From: Lutibacter maritimus
GTDB lineage: Bacteria; Bacteroidota; Bacteroidia; Flavobacteriales; Flavobacteriaceae
Direction of reading: 5' to 3'
DNA: 64,000 nucleotides
Assembly: GCF_900116115.1 (NCBI RefSeq)
Contig: NZ_FOZP01000008.1
Span: 69,501-133,500, forward strand
Part shown: in pieces, positions 19,333 to 28,483 of the stretch
How positions within the stretch are numbered: position 1 is the first letter of the stretch
Layout: every line of letters starts with the position of its first letter
The notes under the pieces: model-generated
What the model was told of the DNA's origin: nothing
The model's database searches: none
What the model saw: only the letters and a program-made list of their open reading frames with translations
Translations under genes and position numbers: made by a program

Positions 19333-20706
19333 ATGAAAAAAATATGGTTGCTTTTAGCGCTAGTTATTGTTGTTTCTTGTGAAAATGATTCAACGCTTAA
19401 TTTTGTTATTTTATCTGGAAAAGTAACAAATAATAAATCAAAAGAAATACTAATAAAGGGTATAGATAATTCTATTAGTGAAAGTATTAAACTTTCTGAT
19501 GATGGTAGTTTTATAGATACACTTTTTGTTGAAAATGGTGTGTACACACTTAATTATGGTAGAAATAAAGCACAAATTTATTTTGAAGGAGGCAATAATT
19601 TAATTGTAAATTTTGATAATAAAGATTTTGATAATTCATTAAATTTTTCAGGTGATGGAAGTGGTGAAAGTGCTTATGTTTATGCAAAAGCTAAAAAGCT
19701 AAAAGAAGCTAAATTTGATGATATGAAGGTTTATGAATTACCCGAAAATGAATTTAAAAATTATTTAAAGGAAATTAAAAGTTCATTAGAAAATACATTA
19801 AATTCTACAGATGGTGTTTCAAGAAACTTTAAATCTAAAGAAGTTAGAAATTTAAATTATGCGTATATTAATAAACTTGAAAATTATAAAGTTTATCACT
19901 CATTTTTAACCAAAAATTATGAATATGAAGTTCCAGAAGGTTTTTTAAATGAAACTAAAGAAATAAAATATGATAATGAAGATGATTATTTATTTTCATC
20001 AGAATATAGAAACTTATTGTTATCATATTATAGAAAAAAATCTTTTGAACAATTAAAAGATAACGCAGCACCAATTGAATTAACATTTATTAATACAGTT
20101 GCTGGAATAAAGAATGAAACTATAAAAAATGGACTTTTATTAAATTATACAAATACAATGTTTAGCAAAATAAAAGATAAAGATAGTTTTTATAAAGCTT
20201 TTTTGGCTGCTTCAACAAGTGAAGAAAACAATAAAATTGTTACGGATTTATATGATAAATCTCAACTTATAGCAGAAGGAAAACCTTCGCCAATTTTCAC
20301 AGATTATGAAAAATTAGATGGTAGTAAAGTTTCCTTAAGTGATTTTAAAGGAAAGTTTGTTTATATGTATGTGTGGTCATCATCATTTAGTCCTAGTACT
20401 GAGCAAATTAAAAACTTTAATGAACTTCAAAAAAAATATAGTGATAAAAATATTGAATTTATTGCTCTAAGCGTTGATAGAATATCTAATAAAGATGGGT
20501 GGAAAGAAGCTATCAAAAAAGAAGACTTCAACGGAACTCATATAATAGCTGATAAAGGAAAAGAATCAGACTTTATTCAAAATTACGCAATTGTATTTCC
20601 ACCACGTTTTATTTTTATAAATGCAGAAGGAAATATTATTGATGCTGATGCGCCAAGACCATCAGATTTAAAATTAGAAAAATTATTTAACCAACAAAAT
20701 ATTTAA
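19333..20706 (+). CDS. TlpA-like thioredoxin-fold lipoprotein without CxxC
   Basis: The 457-residue product starts with a lipoprotein signal peptide (MKKIWLLLALVIVVSCEND). It has an N-terminal DUF4369-like beta domain (about 30-120), a helical middle and a C-terminal thioredoxin domain (about 315-457). The last keeps the family frame (SLSDFKGKFVYMYVW, NIEFIALSVD, PPRFIFINAEGNIIDADAPRPS, with the cis-Pro before RFIFI). The redox motif is lost: WSSSFSPST stands where WATWCAPCK is expected, so residues 352 and 355 are Phe and Ser. It cannot be a thiol-disulfide reductase by the usual mechanism. It lies 9 nt upstream of an intact paralogue, probably in one operon. The ATG at 19333 is chosen because it begins the signal peptide. 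Confidence 0.88.
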   Translation: MKKIWLLLALVIVVSCENDSTLNFVILSGKVTNNKSKEILIKGIDNSISESIKLSDDGSFIDTLFVENGVYTLNYGRNKAQIYFEGGNNLIVNFDNKDFDNSLNFSGDGSGESAYVYAKAKKLKEAKFDDMKVYELPENEFKNYLKEIKSSLENTLNSTDGVSRNFKSKEVRNLNYAYINKLENYKVYHSFLTKNYEYEVPEGFLNETKEIKYDNEDDYLFSSEYRNLLLSYYRKKSFEQLKDNAAPIELTFINTVAGIKNETIKNGLLLNYTNTMFSKIKDKDSFYKAFLAASTSEENNKIVTDLYDKSQLIAEGKPSPIFTDYEKLDGSKVSLSDFKGKFVYMYVWSSSFSPSTEQIKNFNELQKKYSDKNIEFIALSVDRISNKDGWKEAIKKEDFNGTHIIADKGKESDFIQNYAIVFPPRFIFINAEGNIIDADAPRPSDLKLEKLFNQQNI

Positions 20707-20715
20707 AAATTAAGC

Positions 20716-21726
20716 ATGAAGAAATTAATAGTACTATTTGCACTGTTTTTAATTGTTTCTTGTAAAAAGGAAGCAACAGACTATGTAAAATTAGAAGGTA
20801 AACTAAAAGCCGATGGAGTAGAAAAACTTACAATACAAGGTAAAAATTTTATGAAAGAGATTTCAGTAGACGCAAACGGAAGTTTTTCAGATACCTTAAA
20901 AGTAACTGATGGTGTTCACGCAATTTCTAATGGTACCGATAGAATAACATTGTATTTAAAAAACGGATATGATTTAAACCTTGAGTTTAAAGGAGAAAAA
21001 TTAATGGATGGAATTAAATTTTCTGGAAAAGGTGCAGAAACTAATAATTTTATGGAAAATAAACGTAATTTTTTCATGAGCGATTATGCAAATCCTAAAT
21101 CTTATTTTTCTTTAGAAAAAGAAGCTTATAATAACCGATTAACTGAAGCAAAATCATTGTTAAAAAAATACAAAGATGAAGTGAAAGATTTAGATTCTTT
21201 AATTAATGCAATGGATCTTAGAAATGATGAGATGTTTTTTGGTTATATAGAGTCTAATTACGAAAAAATGCACGAAAATTTAATGCGTTTTGCCAAAGGA
21301 AAAGTTTCACCAACTTTTGAAAATTACGAAAATTTTAATGGTGGTACAACTTCATTAAGTGATTTAAAAGGTAAATACGTTTATATTGATGTTTGGGCAA
21401 CTTGGTGTGCACCTTGTAAAGCTGAAATACCTTATTTAAAAGCTTTAGAAAAAGAATATCATAATAAAAATATTCAATTTGTAAGTATTTCAGTTGATAA
21501 ACCTGAAGCTCATGAAGCTTGGAAACAAATGGTTGAAAAAGAAGAATTAGGAGGTATCCAATTATTTGCTGATGCAAATTTTGAATCAAAATTTATATTA
21601 GATTATGGAATTAATGCTATTCCTCGATTTATTTTAATAGATCCTGATGGTAATATTGTAGATTCTGATGCAGAAAGACCATCAAGTCCAAAGTTAAAAG
21701 AATTATTTACGGAATTAGGTATATAA
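20716..21726 (+). CDS. TlpA-like thiol-disulfide oxidoreductase lipoprotein
   Basis: The 336-residue product has a lipoprotein signal peptide (MKKLIVLFALFLIVSCKK), a DUF4369-like domain and a C-terminal TlpA thioredoxin domain. The redox motif WATWCAPCK is intact (Cys231 and Cys234), with cis-Pro in AIPRFILIDPDGNIVDSDAERPS. It should act as a reductase or cytochrome-c-maturation type thioredoxin facing the periplasm; the partner is unknown. It closely resembles the preceding gene in layout but is about 120 residues shorter between the domains, so the pair probably arose by duplication. Confidence 0.93.
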   Translation: MKKLIVLFALFLIVSCKKEATDYVKLEGKLKADGVEKLTIQGKNFMKEISVDANGSFSDTLKVTDGVHAISNGTDRITLYLKNGYDLNLEFKGEKLMDGIKFSGKGAETNNFMENKRNFFMSDYANPKSYFSLEKEAYNNRLTEAKSLLKKYKDEVKDLDSLINAMDLRNDEMFFGYIESNYEKMHENLMRFAKGKVSPTFENYENFNGGTTSLSDLKGKYVYIDVWATWCAPCKAEIPYLKALEKEYHNKNIQFVSISVDKPEAHEAWKQMVEKEELGGIQLFADANFESKFILDYGINAIPRFILIDPDGNIVDSDAERPSSPKLKELFTELGI

Positions 21727-21740
21727 TATAAGTTAAAAAC

Positions 21741-21776
21741 AAAAAAAAGCGCTGATTTAATTAGCGTTTTTTTTTG
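21741..21776. terminator. Bidirectional terminator
   Basis: The arms cgctgat (21750-21756) and attagcg (21760-21766) pair with one G-U around a 3-nt loop. They are flanked by eight A's and nine T's. The terminator lies between the converging TlpA pair and nnr. Confidence 0.9.
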
Positions 21777-21779
21777 TTT

Positions 21780-23327
21780 TTAATTTTCGGTTTCAGGTTC
21801 TGAGTTTTCAGTTTCAGTTTCTTCATTTGTAAAAATATCTAATAATGCTTCAGCTAAATAATCTATAATTGTTGATGCTGTAAAGGTTTCATAACCAGTT
21901 TGTTGAATTGCAATGTCAGCAGTTTTCCCATGTAAATAAACACCAAAAATTGCTGCAATTTGTGGTTCGTAACCTTGAGCCACTAACCCGGTAATTAATC
22001 CAGTTAAAACATCGCCACTTCCAGCAGTTGACAAAGCAGGATTTCCTGTAGAATTAAATGTTAAATTTGTTCCGTTTACAATAACCGTATGCGCACCTTT
22101 TATAACTAAAACTACGGTATGTTTTTTTGAAAATTCAATTGACTTGTTTAATTTATCATAATCATTTTTCCAAGTACCAATTAATCGCTCTAATTCTTTA
22201 GGATGTGGTGTTAAAATGGTATTTTTTGGTAGTAATTCTAATAATTTAGGATTTAATGAAAGTAAATTAATGGCATCAGCATCAATGATTAGAGGATTTG
22301 AGTTTTCTTTTAAAAAATTATAAAAACCTAATGCTGTTTTTTCTTGAGTTCCCATTCCTGGGCCAATACCAATAACAGTTGGTTTTGTTTTAATGTTAAA
22401 GTAAGACAAGGTGTTGTCATCATCAACTTCAACCATTATTTCAGGAATTGAAATTTGTAAAATATTATAACCACATTTTGGAATATAAGCACTTACAAGT
22501 CCGCTTCCAATTTTTAAGGCTGCTTTAGATGCTAATGTAATTGCTCCAATTTTTCCAAAGCTTCCTCCAATTAATAAAGAATGTCCAAAAGTACCTTTAT
22601 GAGACCATTTGTTGCGTGGTTTATAATAACTTAAAATTTTTTCTTTGGTAATATAATTTATAGTTGGTTTTAAGTTTTCAATAAAATTTAAGTCTAAACC
22701 AATATCTATAACTTCCCAAGTGTTAAGAAATTCTTTATTTTCGGGAAGTAAAAATGCTAATTTAGGAGTTTGAAATGTAAGTATATGTCCAGCTTTTAAA
22801 ACTGAAGTTTTATCATTAACAGATTTATCGCCAAATAAACCAGAAGGAAAATCTATTGCTAACGTAAATACTTTTGTGCTATTTATATATTTAATTAATT
22901 TTTTAGTAAAACCTGTAGGTTTTCTTGAAAGACCAATTCCAAAAATTGCATCAATTACAATATCATCAAATGAAACTGTTGGAAAATCATTTTCATTATT
23001 AATTATAGTTGGCCATTTGCCTAATTCTTTTAATCTATTATAATTTTCAAGAAATTCGGGCGTTCGTTTGTCACTAAAATTAACAACATAGCAATCTATA
23101 TTATAGCCATTTTGATATAAATGACGTGCAATTACTAATCCATCGCCACCGTTATTTCCAATACCACAAAAAACATGAATTTTAATATTTTGTCCTTGTA
23201 ATCTTTGGTGAAGCCACTGAAAACATTGTGTTGCTGCATATTCCATTAATTCAAGAGAAGTAATTCCATTCGTTTTAATGGTTGCTTTATCTGCTTTTGC
23301 TATTTGTTGAGGAGAAAGTATATACAT
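21780..23327 (-). CDS. nnr: Bifunctional NAD(P)HX epimerase/dehydratase
   Basis: This enzyme repairs hydrated NADH and NADPH. The N-terminal epimerase domain (about 1-215) shows GIGNNGGDGLVIARHLYQNG and DAIFGIGLSR. The C-terminal ADP-dependent dehydratase domain (about 225-500) has LIGGSFGKIGA, GIGPGMGTQ, LTPHPKELERLIG and the NPALSTAGSGDVLTGLITGL signature. The 515-residue length fits the fused form. The last dozen residues (NEETETENSEPETEN) are an acidic tail made from a short repeated DNA unit, probably dispensable. It is downstream of accA but separated from it by a terminator. Confidence 0.96.
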   Translation of the reverse strand: MYILSPQQIAKADKATIKTNGITSLELMEYAATQCFQWLHQRLQGQNIKIHVFCGIGNNGGDGLVIARHLYQNGYNIDCYVVNFSDKRTPEFLENYNRLKELGKWPTIINNENDFPTVSFDDIVIDAIFGIGLSRKPTGFTKKLIKYINSTKVFTLAIDFPSGLFGDKSVNDKTSVLKAGHILTFQTPKLAFLLPENKEFLNTWEVIDIGLDLNFIENLKPTINYITKEKILSYYKPRNKWSHKGTFGHSLLIGGSFGKIGAITLASKAALKIGSGLVSAYIPKCGYNILQISIPEIMVEVDDDNTLSYFNIKTKPTVIGIGPGMGTQEKTALGFYNFLKENSNPLIIDADAINLLSLNPKLLELLPKNTILTPHPKELERLIGTWKNDYDKLNKSIEFSKKHTVVLVIKGAHTVIVNGTNLTFNSTGNPALSTAGSGDVLTGLITGLVAQGYEPQIAAIFGVYLHGKTADIAIQQTGYETFTASTIIDYLAEALLDIFTNEETETENSEPETEN

Positions 23328-23348
23328 AGCAATAAATTTAATAAAAAA

Positions 23349-23379
23349 AACCTCTCTAATTTTTAGAGAGGTTTTTTAT
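23349..23379 (-). terminator. Terminator after accA
   Basis: The arms aacctctctaa (23349-23359) and ttagagaggtt (23363-23373) pair over 11 bp around ttt, with A/T tracts on both sides. It separates accA from the downstream nnr gene on the minus strand. Confidence 0.88.
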
Positions 23380-23382
23380 TTT

Positions 23383-24336
23383 TTAACCTTTAAATTCACC
23401 CATTTTGGCGTATTTTTCCATTCGCTTTTTCACAAGCTCGGTTGTACTTAATTTTTTTAATTTATCATAAGCTTCTAAAATTGTTTTTTCAACTTCTTTA
23501 AAAGCGGTTTCTCTATCGTAGTGAGCGCCACCTAAAGGTTCTTTTATAATTCCATCAATTAACTTTTGCTTTTTCATATCTTCAGCAGTTAATTTTAAAG
23601 CTTCAGCAGCTTGTTCTTTATGCTCCCAACTTCTCCATAAAATAGATGAACAAGACTCTGGAGAAATAACGGAATACCAAGTGTTTTCCATCATATAAAC
23701 TACATCTCCTACACCAATTCCTACAGCACCACCAGAAGCTCCTTCACCAATTACAATGGTTATAATTGGAGTTTTAAGGCGTGTCATTTCTAAAATATTT
23801 CTAGCAATAGCTTCTCCTTGACCACGTTCTTCAGCTTCTAAACCTGGGTAAGCACCAGGAGTGTCTAATAGCGTTACAACAGGAATTCCAAATTTTTCAG
23901 CCATTTTCATTAAACGAAGTGCCTTTCTATAGCCTTCAGGATTTGACATTCCAAAATTTCGATATTGTCTGGTTTTAGTGTTGTAACCTTTTTGTTGACC
24001 AATAAACATAAATGATTGATCACCAATTTTTCCTAAACCACCAATCATTGCTTTATCATCTTTCACTGTTCTGTCTCCGTGTAATTCCATAAAAGTATTA
24101 CCAGCCAATGCAGTTATATGATCTAATGTGTATGGTCTGTTTGGATGTCTAGATAGTTGAACTCTTTGCCAAGCAGTTAAATTTTTATATATCTCTTTTT
24201 TTGTTTTAAGCAATTTTTTTTCAATGTTTTTGCAACTTTCTGTTACATCAACTTCACTTTCTTTTCCAATTAATTCGCACTTGTCTAATTGTTCTTCAAG
24301 TTCCTTAATAGGTAATTCAAAATCTAAATATTCCAT
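23383..24336 (-). CDS. accA: Acetyl-CoA carboxylase carboxyltransferase subunit alpha
   Basis: AccA pairs with AccD to transfer carboxyl groups from biotin-BCCP to acetyl-CoA, the first step in fatty acid synthesis. The 317-residue product is full length and has the crotonase-fold motifs: [36 protein letters not shown] near residue 165 and [17 protein letters not shown]. It starts at ATG, with a consensus -7 element 24 nt upstream. accD is not in the window. Confidence 0.98.
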   Translation of the reverse strand: MEYLDFELPIKELEEQLDKCELIGKESEVDVTESCKNIEKKLLKTKKEIYKNLTAWQRVQLSRHPNRPYTLDHITALAGNTFMELHGDRTVKDDKAMIGGLGKIGDQSFMFIGQQKGYNTKTRQYRNFGMSNPEGYRKALRLMKMAEKFGIPVVTLLDTPGAYPGLEAEERGQGEAIARNILEMTRLKTPIITIVIGEGASGGAVGIGVGDVVYMMENTWYSVISPESCSSILWRSWEHKEQAAEALKLTAEDMKKQKLIDGIIKEPLGGAHYDRETAFKEVEKTILEAYDKLKKLSTTELVKKRMEKYAKMGEFKG

Positions 24337-24360
24337 ATTATTTATTTTTAGATGTAACTA

Positions 24361-24368
24361 CAAATATA
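24361..24368 (-). promoter_or_regulatory. -7 promoter element of accA
   Basis: On the minus strand this reads TATATTTG, a match to TAnnTTTG, placed 24 nt before the accA ATG. No clear TTG is seen at the -33 distance. Confidence 0.5.
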
Positions 24369-24394
24369 CTAACTTAAAAAAAATGATTGTTACG

Positions 24395-25273
24395 TTATGT
24401 AGTTTTTTTATTTTTTAAAATTCCATTTATTACTACAGTTATAAAAATTATGAATGCTCCAACATAAAATTGTGGACTCATTTTTTCTTTTTCTCCAAAA
24501 ATAATAACTGCTAATAAAATTCCATAAATTGGTTCTAAATTGATTGTTAACATTACCGTGTACGGAGTTAAATATTTCATTATTTTAACAGATGCTATAA
24601 ATGCATATGCTGTACAAAAACTGCTTAAAATAAATAGGTAAATAATATCAGTTTTTGTTAATGAAAATTCTTCAAATGTAAAACCTGTTGTTAAAAGTAT
24701 AAAGCCAGTGATAAAAACAACACCAAAAAAAAGTTGATAAAATGAAATTATTTCAGCATCATGTTTTTTAACATATAAGCCATTTAATACCGAAAATAGT
24801 GCCGACAGAAATGCCGCAATTAAAGCATATATAATTCCTAATGTATAATCACTTTCAACATTAAATATCAAATATAGCCCTGATATTACTAAAAGTCCAA
24901 AAAACAACTCTAAAAAATCTAGTTTTCTTTTAAAAAATAATGGTTCAATTAATGAAGTAAATAAAGCACCCGTACTCATTGACACTAGTGCTACAGATAC
25001 GTTTGCAACTTTTATTGCGGAAAAGAAAGCAATCCAATGTGAGGCTATAATAATTCCACCAATAAATAATTTAATTAATAGTTTAGGTGAAATTTTAATT
25101 GGCTTTTTTTTGATAAAAAGATAAATTAATACTATTAAAACTGCAATTAACATTCTGTACCAAACCAGCGGAATAGCTTCAATACTTATTAAAGCCCCTA
25201 AAATGGCAGTAAACCCCCAAATAAAAACTATAAAATGTAGGTGTAAATAATGTTTTATGTTAGTTTTTGGCAT
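24395..25273 (-). CDS. EamA/DMT-superfamily transporter
   Basis: The 292-residue integral membrane protein has ten predicted spans in two EamA halves (about 5-140 and 150-285). Typical segments are HFIVFIWGFTAILGALIS and, in the second half, LEPIYGILLAVIIFGEKEKMSP. Members export amino acids, metabolites or nucleotide precursors; the substrate cannot be read from sequence. Its start overlaps the end of lptG by 14 nt, so the two are probably co-transcribed and translationally coupled. Confidence 0.93.
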   Translation of the reverse strand: MPKTNIKHYLHLHFIVFIWGFTAILGALISIEAIPLVWYRMLIAVLIVLIYLFIKKKPIKISPKLLIKLFIGGIIIASHWIAFFSAIKVANVSVALVSMSTGALFTSLIEPLFFKRKLDFLELFFGLLVISGLYLIFNVESDYTLGIIYALIAAFLSALFSVLNGLYVKKHDAEIISFYQLFFGVVFITGFILLTTGFTFEEFSLTKTDIIYLFILSSFCTAYAFIASVKIMKYLTPYTVMLTINLEPIYGILLAVIIFGEKEKMSPQFYVGAFIIFITVVINGILKNKKTT

Positions 25274-26348
25274 TTTTTAAATAGAGATAAATTGCTAGTG
25301 CTCCAAAAAATATGTTTGGTAACCAAACCATTACAAAAGCATTTGTTTCAGCACCTGCACCTAAAACTTCCGCAATTTTTAATAAAAATACATATACAAA
25401 CATTAAGGTAATTCCAATAGCTAAATTAATTCCTAAGCCACCACGTCTTTTCTTAGAAGCTAATGAAACTGCAATAAAAGTTAATATATATGAAGCAATT
25501 GGTAAACTTGTTCTTTTATGAAATTCAACTAAATAAGTGTTTAGATTACTAATACCGCGTTTTCTAGATTGTTTTATAAATTTATTTAATTGAATTGAAT
25601 TCATTTCTTTGGCTAAGTCATCAACATTTACTAAATCATCGGGTGTAAATGTAAATAATGTATCAAGTATAATACCTGTTTGTATGGAATCTCTGTTATC
25701 AAGAATAATTCTTTTTTGATAGTTTGTTAATTTAAAAACAGTATCGGATTCTATCCACCTAATATTTTCAGCTAGTAATTTATATTTAAGTTTGGTGCCT
25801 TCAAATTTTTCATAAGAAAATTTGTATCCTTGTTTGCTATCAATATTCCAATTTTTAAGGTAGATGTAATCGTTTGGACCTAATTGTAAATTAACATGCG
25901 TTAATTGATTAGCATTGTATTCTTTCTTTTTTAAATATGCATTATTAAATTCATCAAAAACTTTGTTACTTTTTGGAACAATAAAATGATTCATAGATAA
26001 TCCTATAAATGCAACAATTGATGCTCCAATAAAATAAGGTTTTAAAAAGCGCGTGAAAGATATTTTTGCTGAATGAATTGCAATTACTTCAGTATTTCCA
26101 GCAATTTTAGATGTGAAAAAAATAACGGCTATAAATAATGCCAACGGCATAAAAGTATTACCAAAAATTACAATAAAATTAAAGTAATAATCTTTTATTA
26201 TAGTGTTAAATGATAAATCAGTATGTCTTAAAAATTTATCAATTTTTTCTGATACATCAATGGCTATTGCAATAGGTAGCAAAAGTGTTAAAATTAAAGC
26301 AAAAGTGCTTAAAAATTTTTTTAATATATATTTATCTAATATTCTCAA
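25260..26348 (-). CDS. LPS export ABC transporter permease LptG/LptF family
   Basis: The 362-residue product is a YjgP/YjgQ family permease of the Lpt system, which lifts lipopolysaccharide from the inner membrane. It has three N-terminal spans, a periplasmic beta-jellyroll region (about 130-260) and three C-terminal spans. The family N terminus RILDKYILKKFLSTF is present. The start is TTG; no ATG lies near it in frame. It is followed by the overlapping EamA gene and preceded by tgt at 28 nt. Whether it fills the LptF or the LptG role cannot be decided here. Confidence 0.92.
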   Translation of the reverse strand: MRILDKYILKKFLSTFALILTLLLPIAIAIDVSEKIDKFLRHTDLSFNTIIKDYYFNFIVIFGNTFMPLALFIAVIFFTSKIAGNTEVIAIHSAKISFTRFLKPYFIGASIVAFIGLSMNHFIVPKSNKVFDEFNNAYLKKKEYNANQLTHVNLQLGPNDYIYLKNWNIDSKQGYKFSYEKFEGTKLKYKLLAENIRWIESDTVFKLTNYQKRIILDNRDSIQTGIILDTLFTFTPDDLVNVDDLAKEMNSIQLNKFIKQSRKRGISNLNTYLVEFHKRTSLPIASYILTFIAVSLASKKRRGGLGINLAIGITLMFVYVFLLKIAEVLGAGAETNAFVMVWLPNIFFGALAIYLYLKNAKN

Positions 26349-26376
26349 TGTTGCTAATTAATAAGGCAAATTATTT

Positions 26377-27507
26377 TTATAAACGCTGATCTAATTGTTT
26401 CACCATTTGATTTTTCCAAGTTGTAAAATCTCCTGCTAATATATGCTTTCTTGCTTCACGAACCAACCATAAATAAAATCCTAAATTATGAATAGAAGCT
26501 ATTTGTTTTCCTAATAATTCTTTTGAAATAAATAAATGTCGTAAATATGCTTTGGAGTACATAGTATCTACAAATGTAATTCCCATTTCATCAATAGGAG
26601 AGAAGTCATTTTCCCATTTTTTGTTTTTAATGTTTATAGATCCATTTGCTGTAAATAGCATGCCGTTTCTAGCATTTCGTGTTGGCATAACACAATCAAA
26701 CATATCAATTCCTAAAGCAATATTTTCTAAAATATTAGTTGGTGTGCCAACTCCCATTAAGTAACGTGGTTTATCTTCTGGTAAAATTGCAGTTACAATT
26801 TCTGTCATTGCATACATTTCTTCAGCTGGTTCACCTACTGATAGTCCACCAATTGCATTTCCTTCGGCGCCAACCCCAGCAATATATTCAGCAGATTGTT
26901 GTCTTAAATCTTTATAAGTACTTCCTTGAACAATTGGAAAAAAAGCTTGGCTATAATCATATTTAAAAGGTGTTTTTTCTAAATGAGTTATGCATCTTTT
27001 TAACCAACGATGCGTCATGTGCATAGATCTTTTTGCGTAATTATAATCGCAAGGATAAGGAGTGCATTCATCAAAAGCCATAATAATATCTGCCCCAATA
27101 GAACGTTGAATTTCCATTACATTTTCAGGAGTAAATGTATGGTATGAGCCGTCAATATGACTTTTAAATTTTACACCTTCTTCATTTATTTTTCTTCTTT
27201 CAGAAAGTGAATAAACCTGATAACCACCACTATCGGTTAAAATATTTCTGTCCCAGTTCATGAATTTGTGTAACCCACCAGCTTGTTCTAAAATAGTAGT
27301 TTGTGGGCGTAAATATAAATGATAGGTATTTCCTAAAATAATATCAGGATTTATTTCATTTTTTAATTCTGATTGATGTACACCTTTTACTGTACCAACA
27401 GTACCAACAGGCATAAATATTGGAGTTTCAATAATGCCGTGATCTGTTGTAATTATTCCTGCTCTAGCCTTGCTTTGAGCGTCTGTTGTTTTTAATTTAA
27501 ATTGCAT
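26377..27507 (-). CDS. tgt: tRNA-guanine transglycosylase
   Basis: Tgt exchanges guanine 34 of certain tRNAs for preQ1 on the way to queuosine. The 376-residue product has the substrate-pocket motifs DSGGYQVYSLSERRKINEEG and GGLSVGEP and the second catalytic Asp in MFDCVMPTRNARNG. The zinc-site cysteines of the family (CxCxxC) are absent: the segment FSPIDEMGITFVDTMYSKAY occupies that place, although the later His in SIHNLGFY is kept. The ATG at 27507 is chosen; the in-frame TTG three codons upstream is part of the -7 promoter element. It is followed by lptG at 28 nt. Confidence 0.96.
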   Translation of the reverse strand: MQFKLKTTDAQSKARAGIITTDHGIIETPIFMPVGTVGTVKGVHQSELKNEINPDIILGNTYHLYLRPQTTILEQAGGLHKFMNWDRNILTDSGGYQVYSLSERRKINEEGVKFKSHIDGSYHTFTPENVMEIQRSIGADIIMAFDECTPYPCDYNYAKRSMHMTHRWLKRCITHLEKTPFKYDYSQAFFPIVQGSTYKDLRQQSAEYIAGVGAEGNAIGGLSVGEPAEEMYAMTEIVTAILPEDKPRYLMGVGTPTNILENIALGIDMFDCVMPTRNARNGMLFTANGSINIKNKKWENDFSPIDEMGITFVDTMYSKAYLRHLFISKELLGKQIASIHNLGFYLWLVREARKHILAGDFTTWKNQMVKQLDQRL

Positions 27508-27513
27508 AGTCGG

Positions 27514-27521
27514 CAAAGATA
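27514..27521 (-). promoter_or_regulatory. -7 promoter element of tgt
   Basis: The minus strand reads TATCTTTG, a full match to TAnnTTTG, ending only 6 nt before the tgt ATG. The transcript would therefore be leaderless or have a leader of one or two bases. Confidence 0.55.
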
Positions 27522-27561
27522 CTGAAACAGTTTTGTTTGAGAAAAATTAAATGAGATTCAA

Positions 27562-28371
27562 CTACCTTTTTCTTCCAAATTTAAAGTTTTTAGATTTTTT
27601 TGGAAGGCTTTGTTTCTTTTTATAAACATCTTTAGAAGCTTCTTCGGTTTTAGTAGAATTTGAAACCATTTTATTAATTTGATCCATTTCGACAGAAGTT
27701 AATTCGCGCCATTCACCCGAATTTAAGTTGCCTAAACTTACATTCATTATTCGGGTACGTTTTAGTTTAGTTACCTCAAAATCTAGATACTCACACATTC
27801 TTCTAATTTGCCTGTTTAAACCTTGAGTTAAAATAATTTTAAAAGTAAAGTCATTCAATTTTTCAACATAACATTTTTTTGTAATGGTTCCTAAAATAGG
27901 AATTCCATTGCTCATTTTCTCTATAAATTCTGGTGTAATAAGTTTGTTGACAGTTACAATATATTCTTTTTCATGGTTATTTCCTGCGCGTAAAATTTTA
28001 TTTACAATATCTCCATCATTAGTTAAAAAAATTAATCCTTCTGATGGTTTATCCAACCTCCCAATAGGAAAAAGTCGTTCAGGATGATTAATATATTTTA
28101 CAATATTTTTTCGTTCTTTAGTATCTGTTGTACTTACAATTCCAATAGGTTTATTAAAAGCAATATATATAGTTTTAGGTTTAGTTTGCAATGGTTTTCC
28201 ATTTATTTTAACAATGTCACCTTCAAAAACTCTATTACCTAATTGAGTAGGTTTACCGTTAATTGTAACTTTTCCATCCGTAATTAATTTTTCAGCGTCT
28301 CTTCTAGAGCAAATACCTGTACTGCTAATGTATTTGTTTAAATTAACCGATATTTTATTTGTATTTTCCAA
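27562..28371 (-). CDS. rluF: 23S rRNA pseudouridine synthase, RluF/RsuA family
   Basis: The 269-residue enzyme has an S4 RNA-binding domain (about 8-68, [20 protein letters not shown]). The catalytic domain contains the Asp loop in [20 protein letters not shown] (about residues 96-115) and the [15 protein letters not shown] motif. That pattern best fits RluF, which modifies U2604 of 23S rRNA; RluB or RsuA activity is the alternative. A basic tail ([19 protein letters not shown]) follows the fold. The start is TTG, with no alternative nearby. It is transcribed separately from tgt, which has its own promoter. Confidence 0.92.
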   Translation of the reverse strand: MENTNKISVNLNKYISSTGICSRRDAEKLITDGKVTINGKPTQLGNRVFEGDIVKINGKPLQTKPKTIYIAFNKPIGIVSTTDTKERKNIVKYINHPERLFPIGRLDKPSEGLIFLTNDGDIVNKILRAGNNHEKEYIVTVNKLITPEFIEKMSNGIPILGTITKKCYVEKLNDFTFKIILTQGLNRQIRRMCEYLDFEVTKLKRTRIMNVSLGNLNSGEWRELTSVEMDQINKMVSNSTKTEEASKDVYKKKQSLPKKSKNFKFGRKR

Positions 28372-28390
28372 TCAAAAAATATTTAAAAAA

Positions 28391-28398
28391 CAAAAATA
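28391..28398 (-). promoter_or_regulatory. -7 promoter element of rluF
   Basis: The minus strand reads TATTTTTG, matching TAnnTTTG, 19 nt before the TTG start. At the -33 distance the minus strand has ATG rather than TTG. Confidence 0.45.
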
Positions 28399-28427
28399 CA
28401 ATTAAATCTGTCATATTCATTATACGC

Positions 28428-28457
28428 TTGCTTTCTCGTTTAATTAAAGTAATTTTG
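28428..28457 (+). promoter_or_regulatory. Consensus promoter of the DUF502 gene
   Basis: TTG at 28428-28430, exactly 19 bp, then TAATTTTG at 28450-28457: a full match to the Bacteroidetes pattern. The start codon at 28484 is 26 nt downstream of the -7 element. Confidence 0.75.
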
Positions 28458-28483
28458 AATATCAAATAAAATACAATATTACC

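Noticed and set aside
21780-21830. The short repeated DNA (tttcag/ctgaaa units) at the 3' end of nnr as a mobile or CRISPR-like repeat
   Set aside because: It is a few degenerate copies inside the coding sequence that encode an acidic tail; spacing and length do not fit a repeat array.
27508-27516. Upstream TTG start for tgt
   Set aside because: That TTG is part of the -7 promoter element TATCTTTG, so it would not be transcribed as a start codon.
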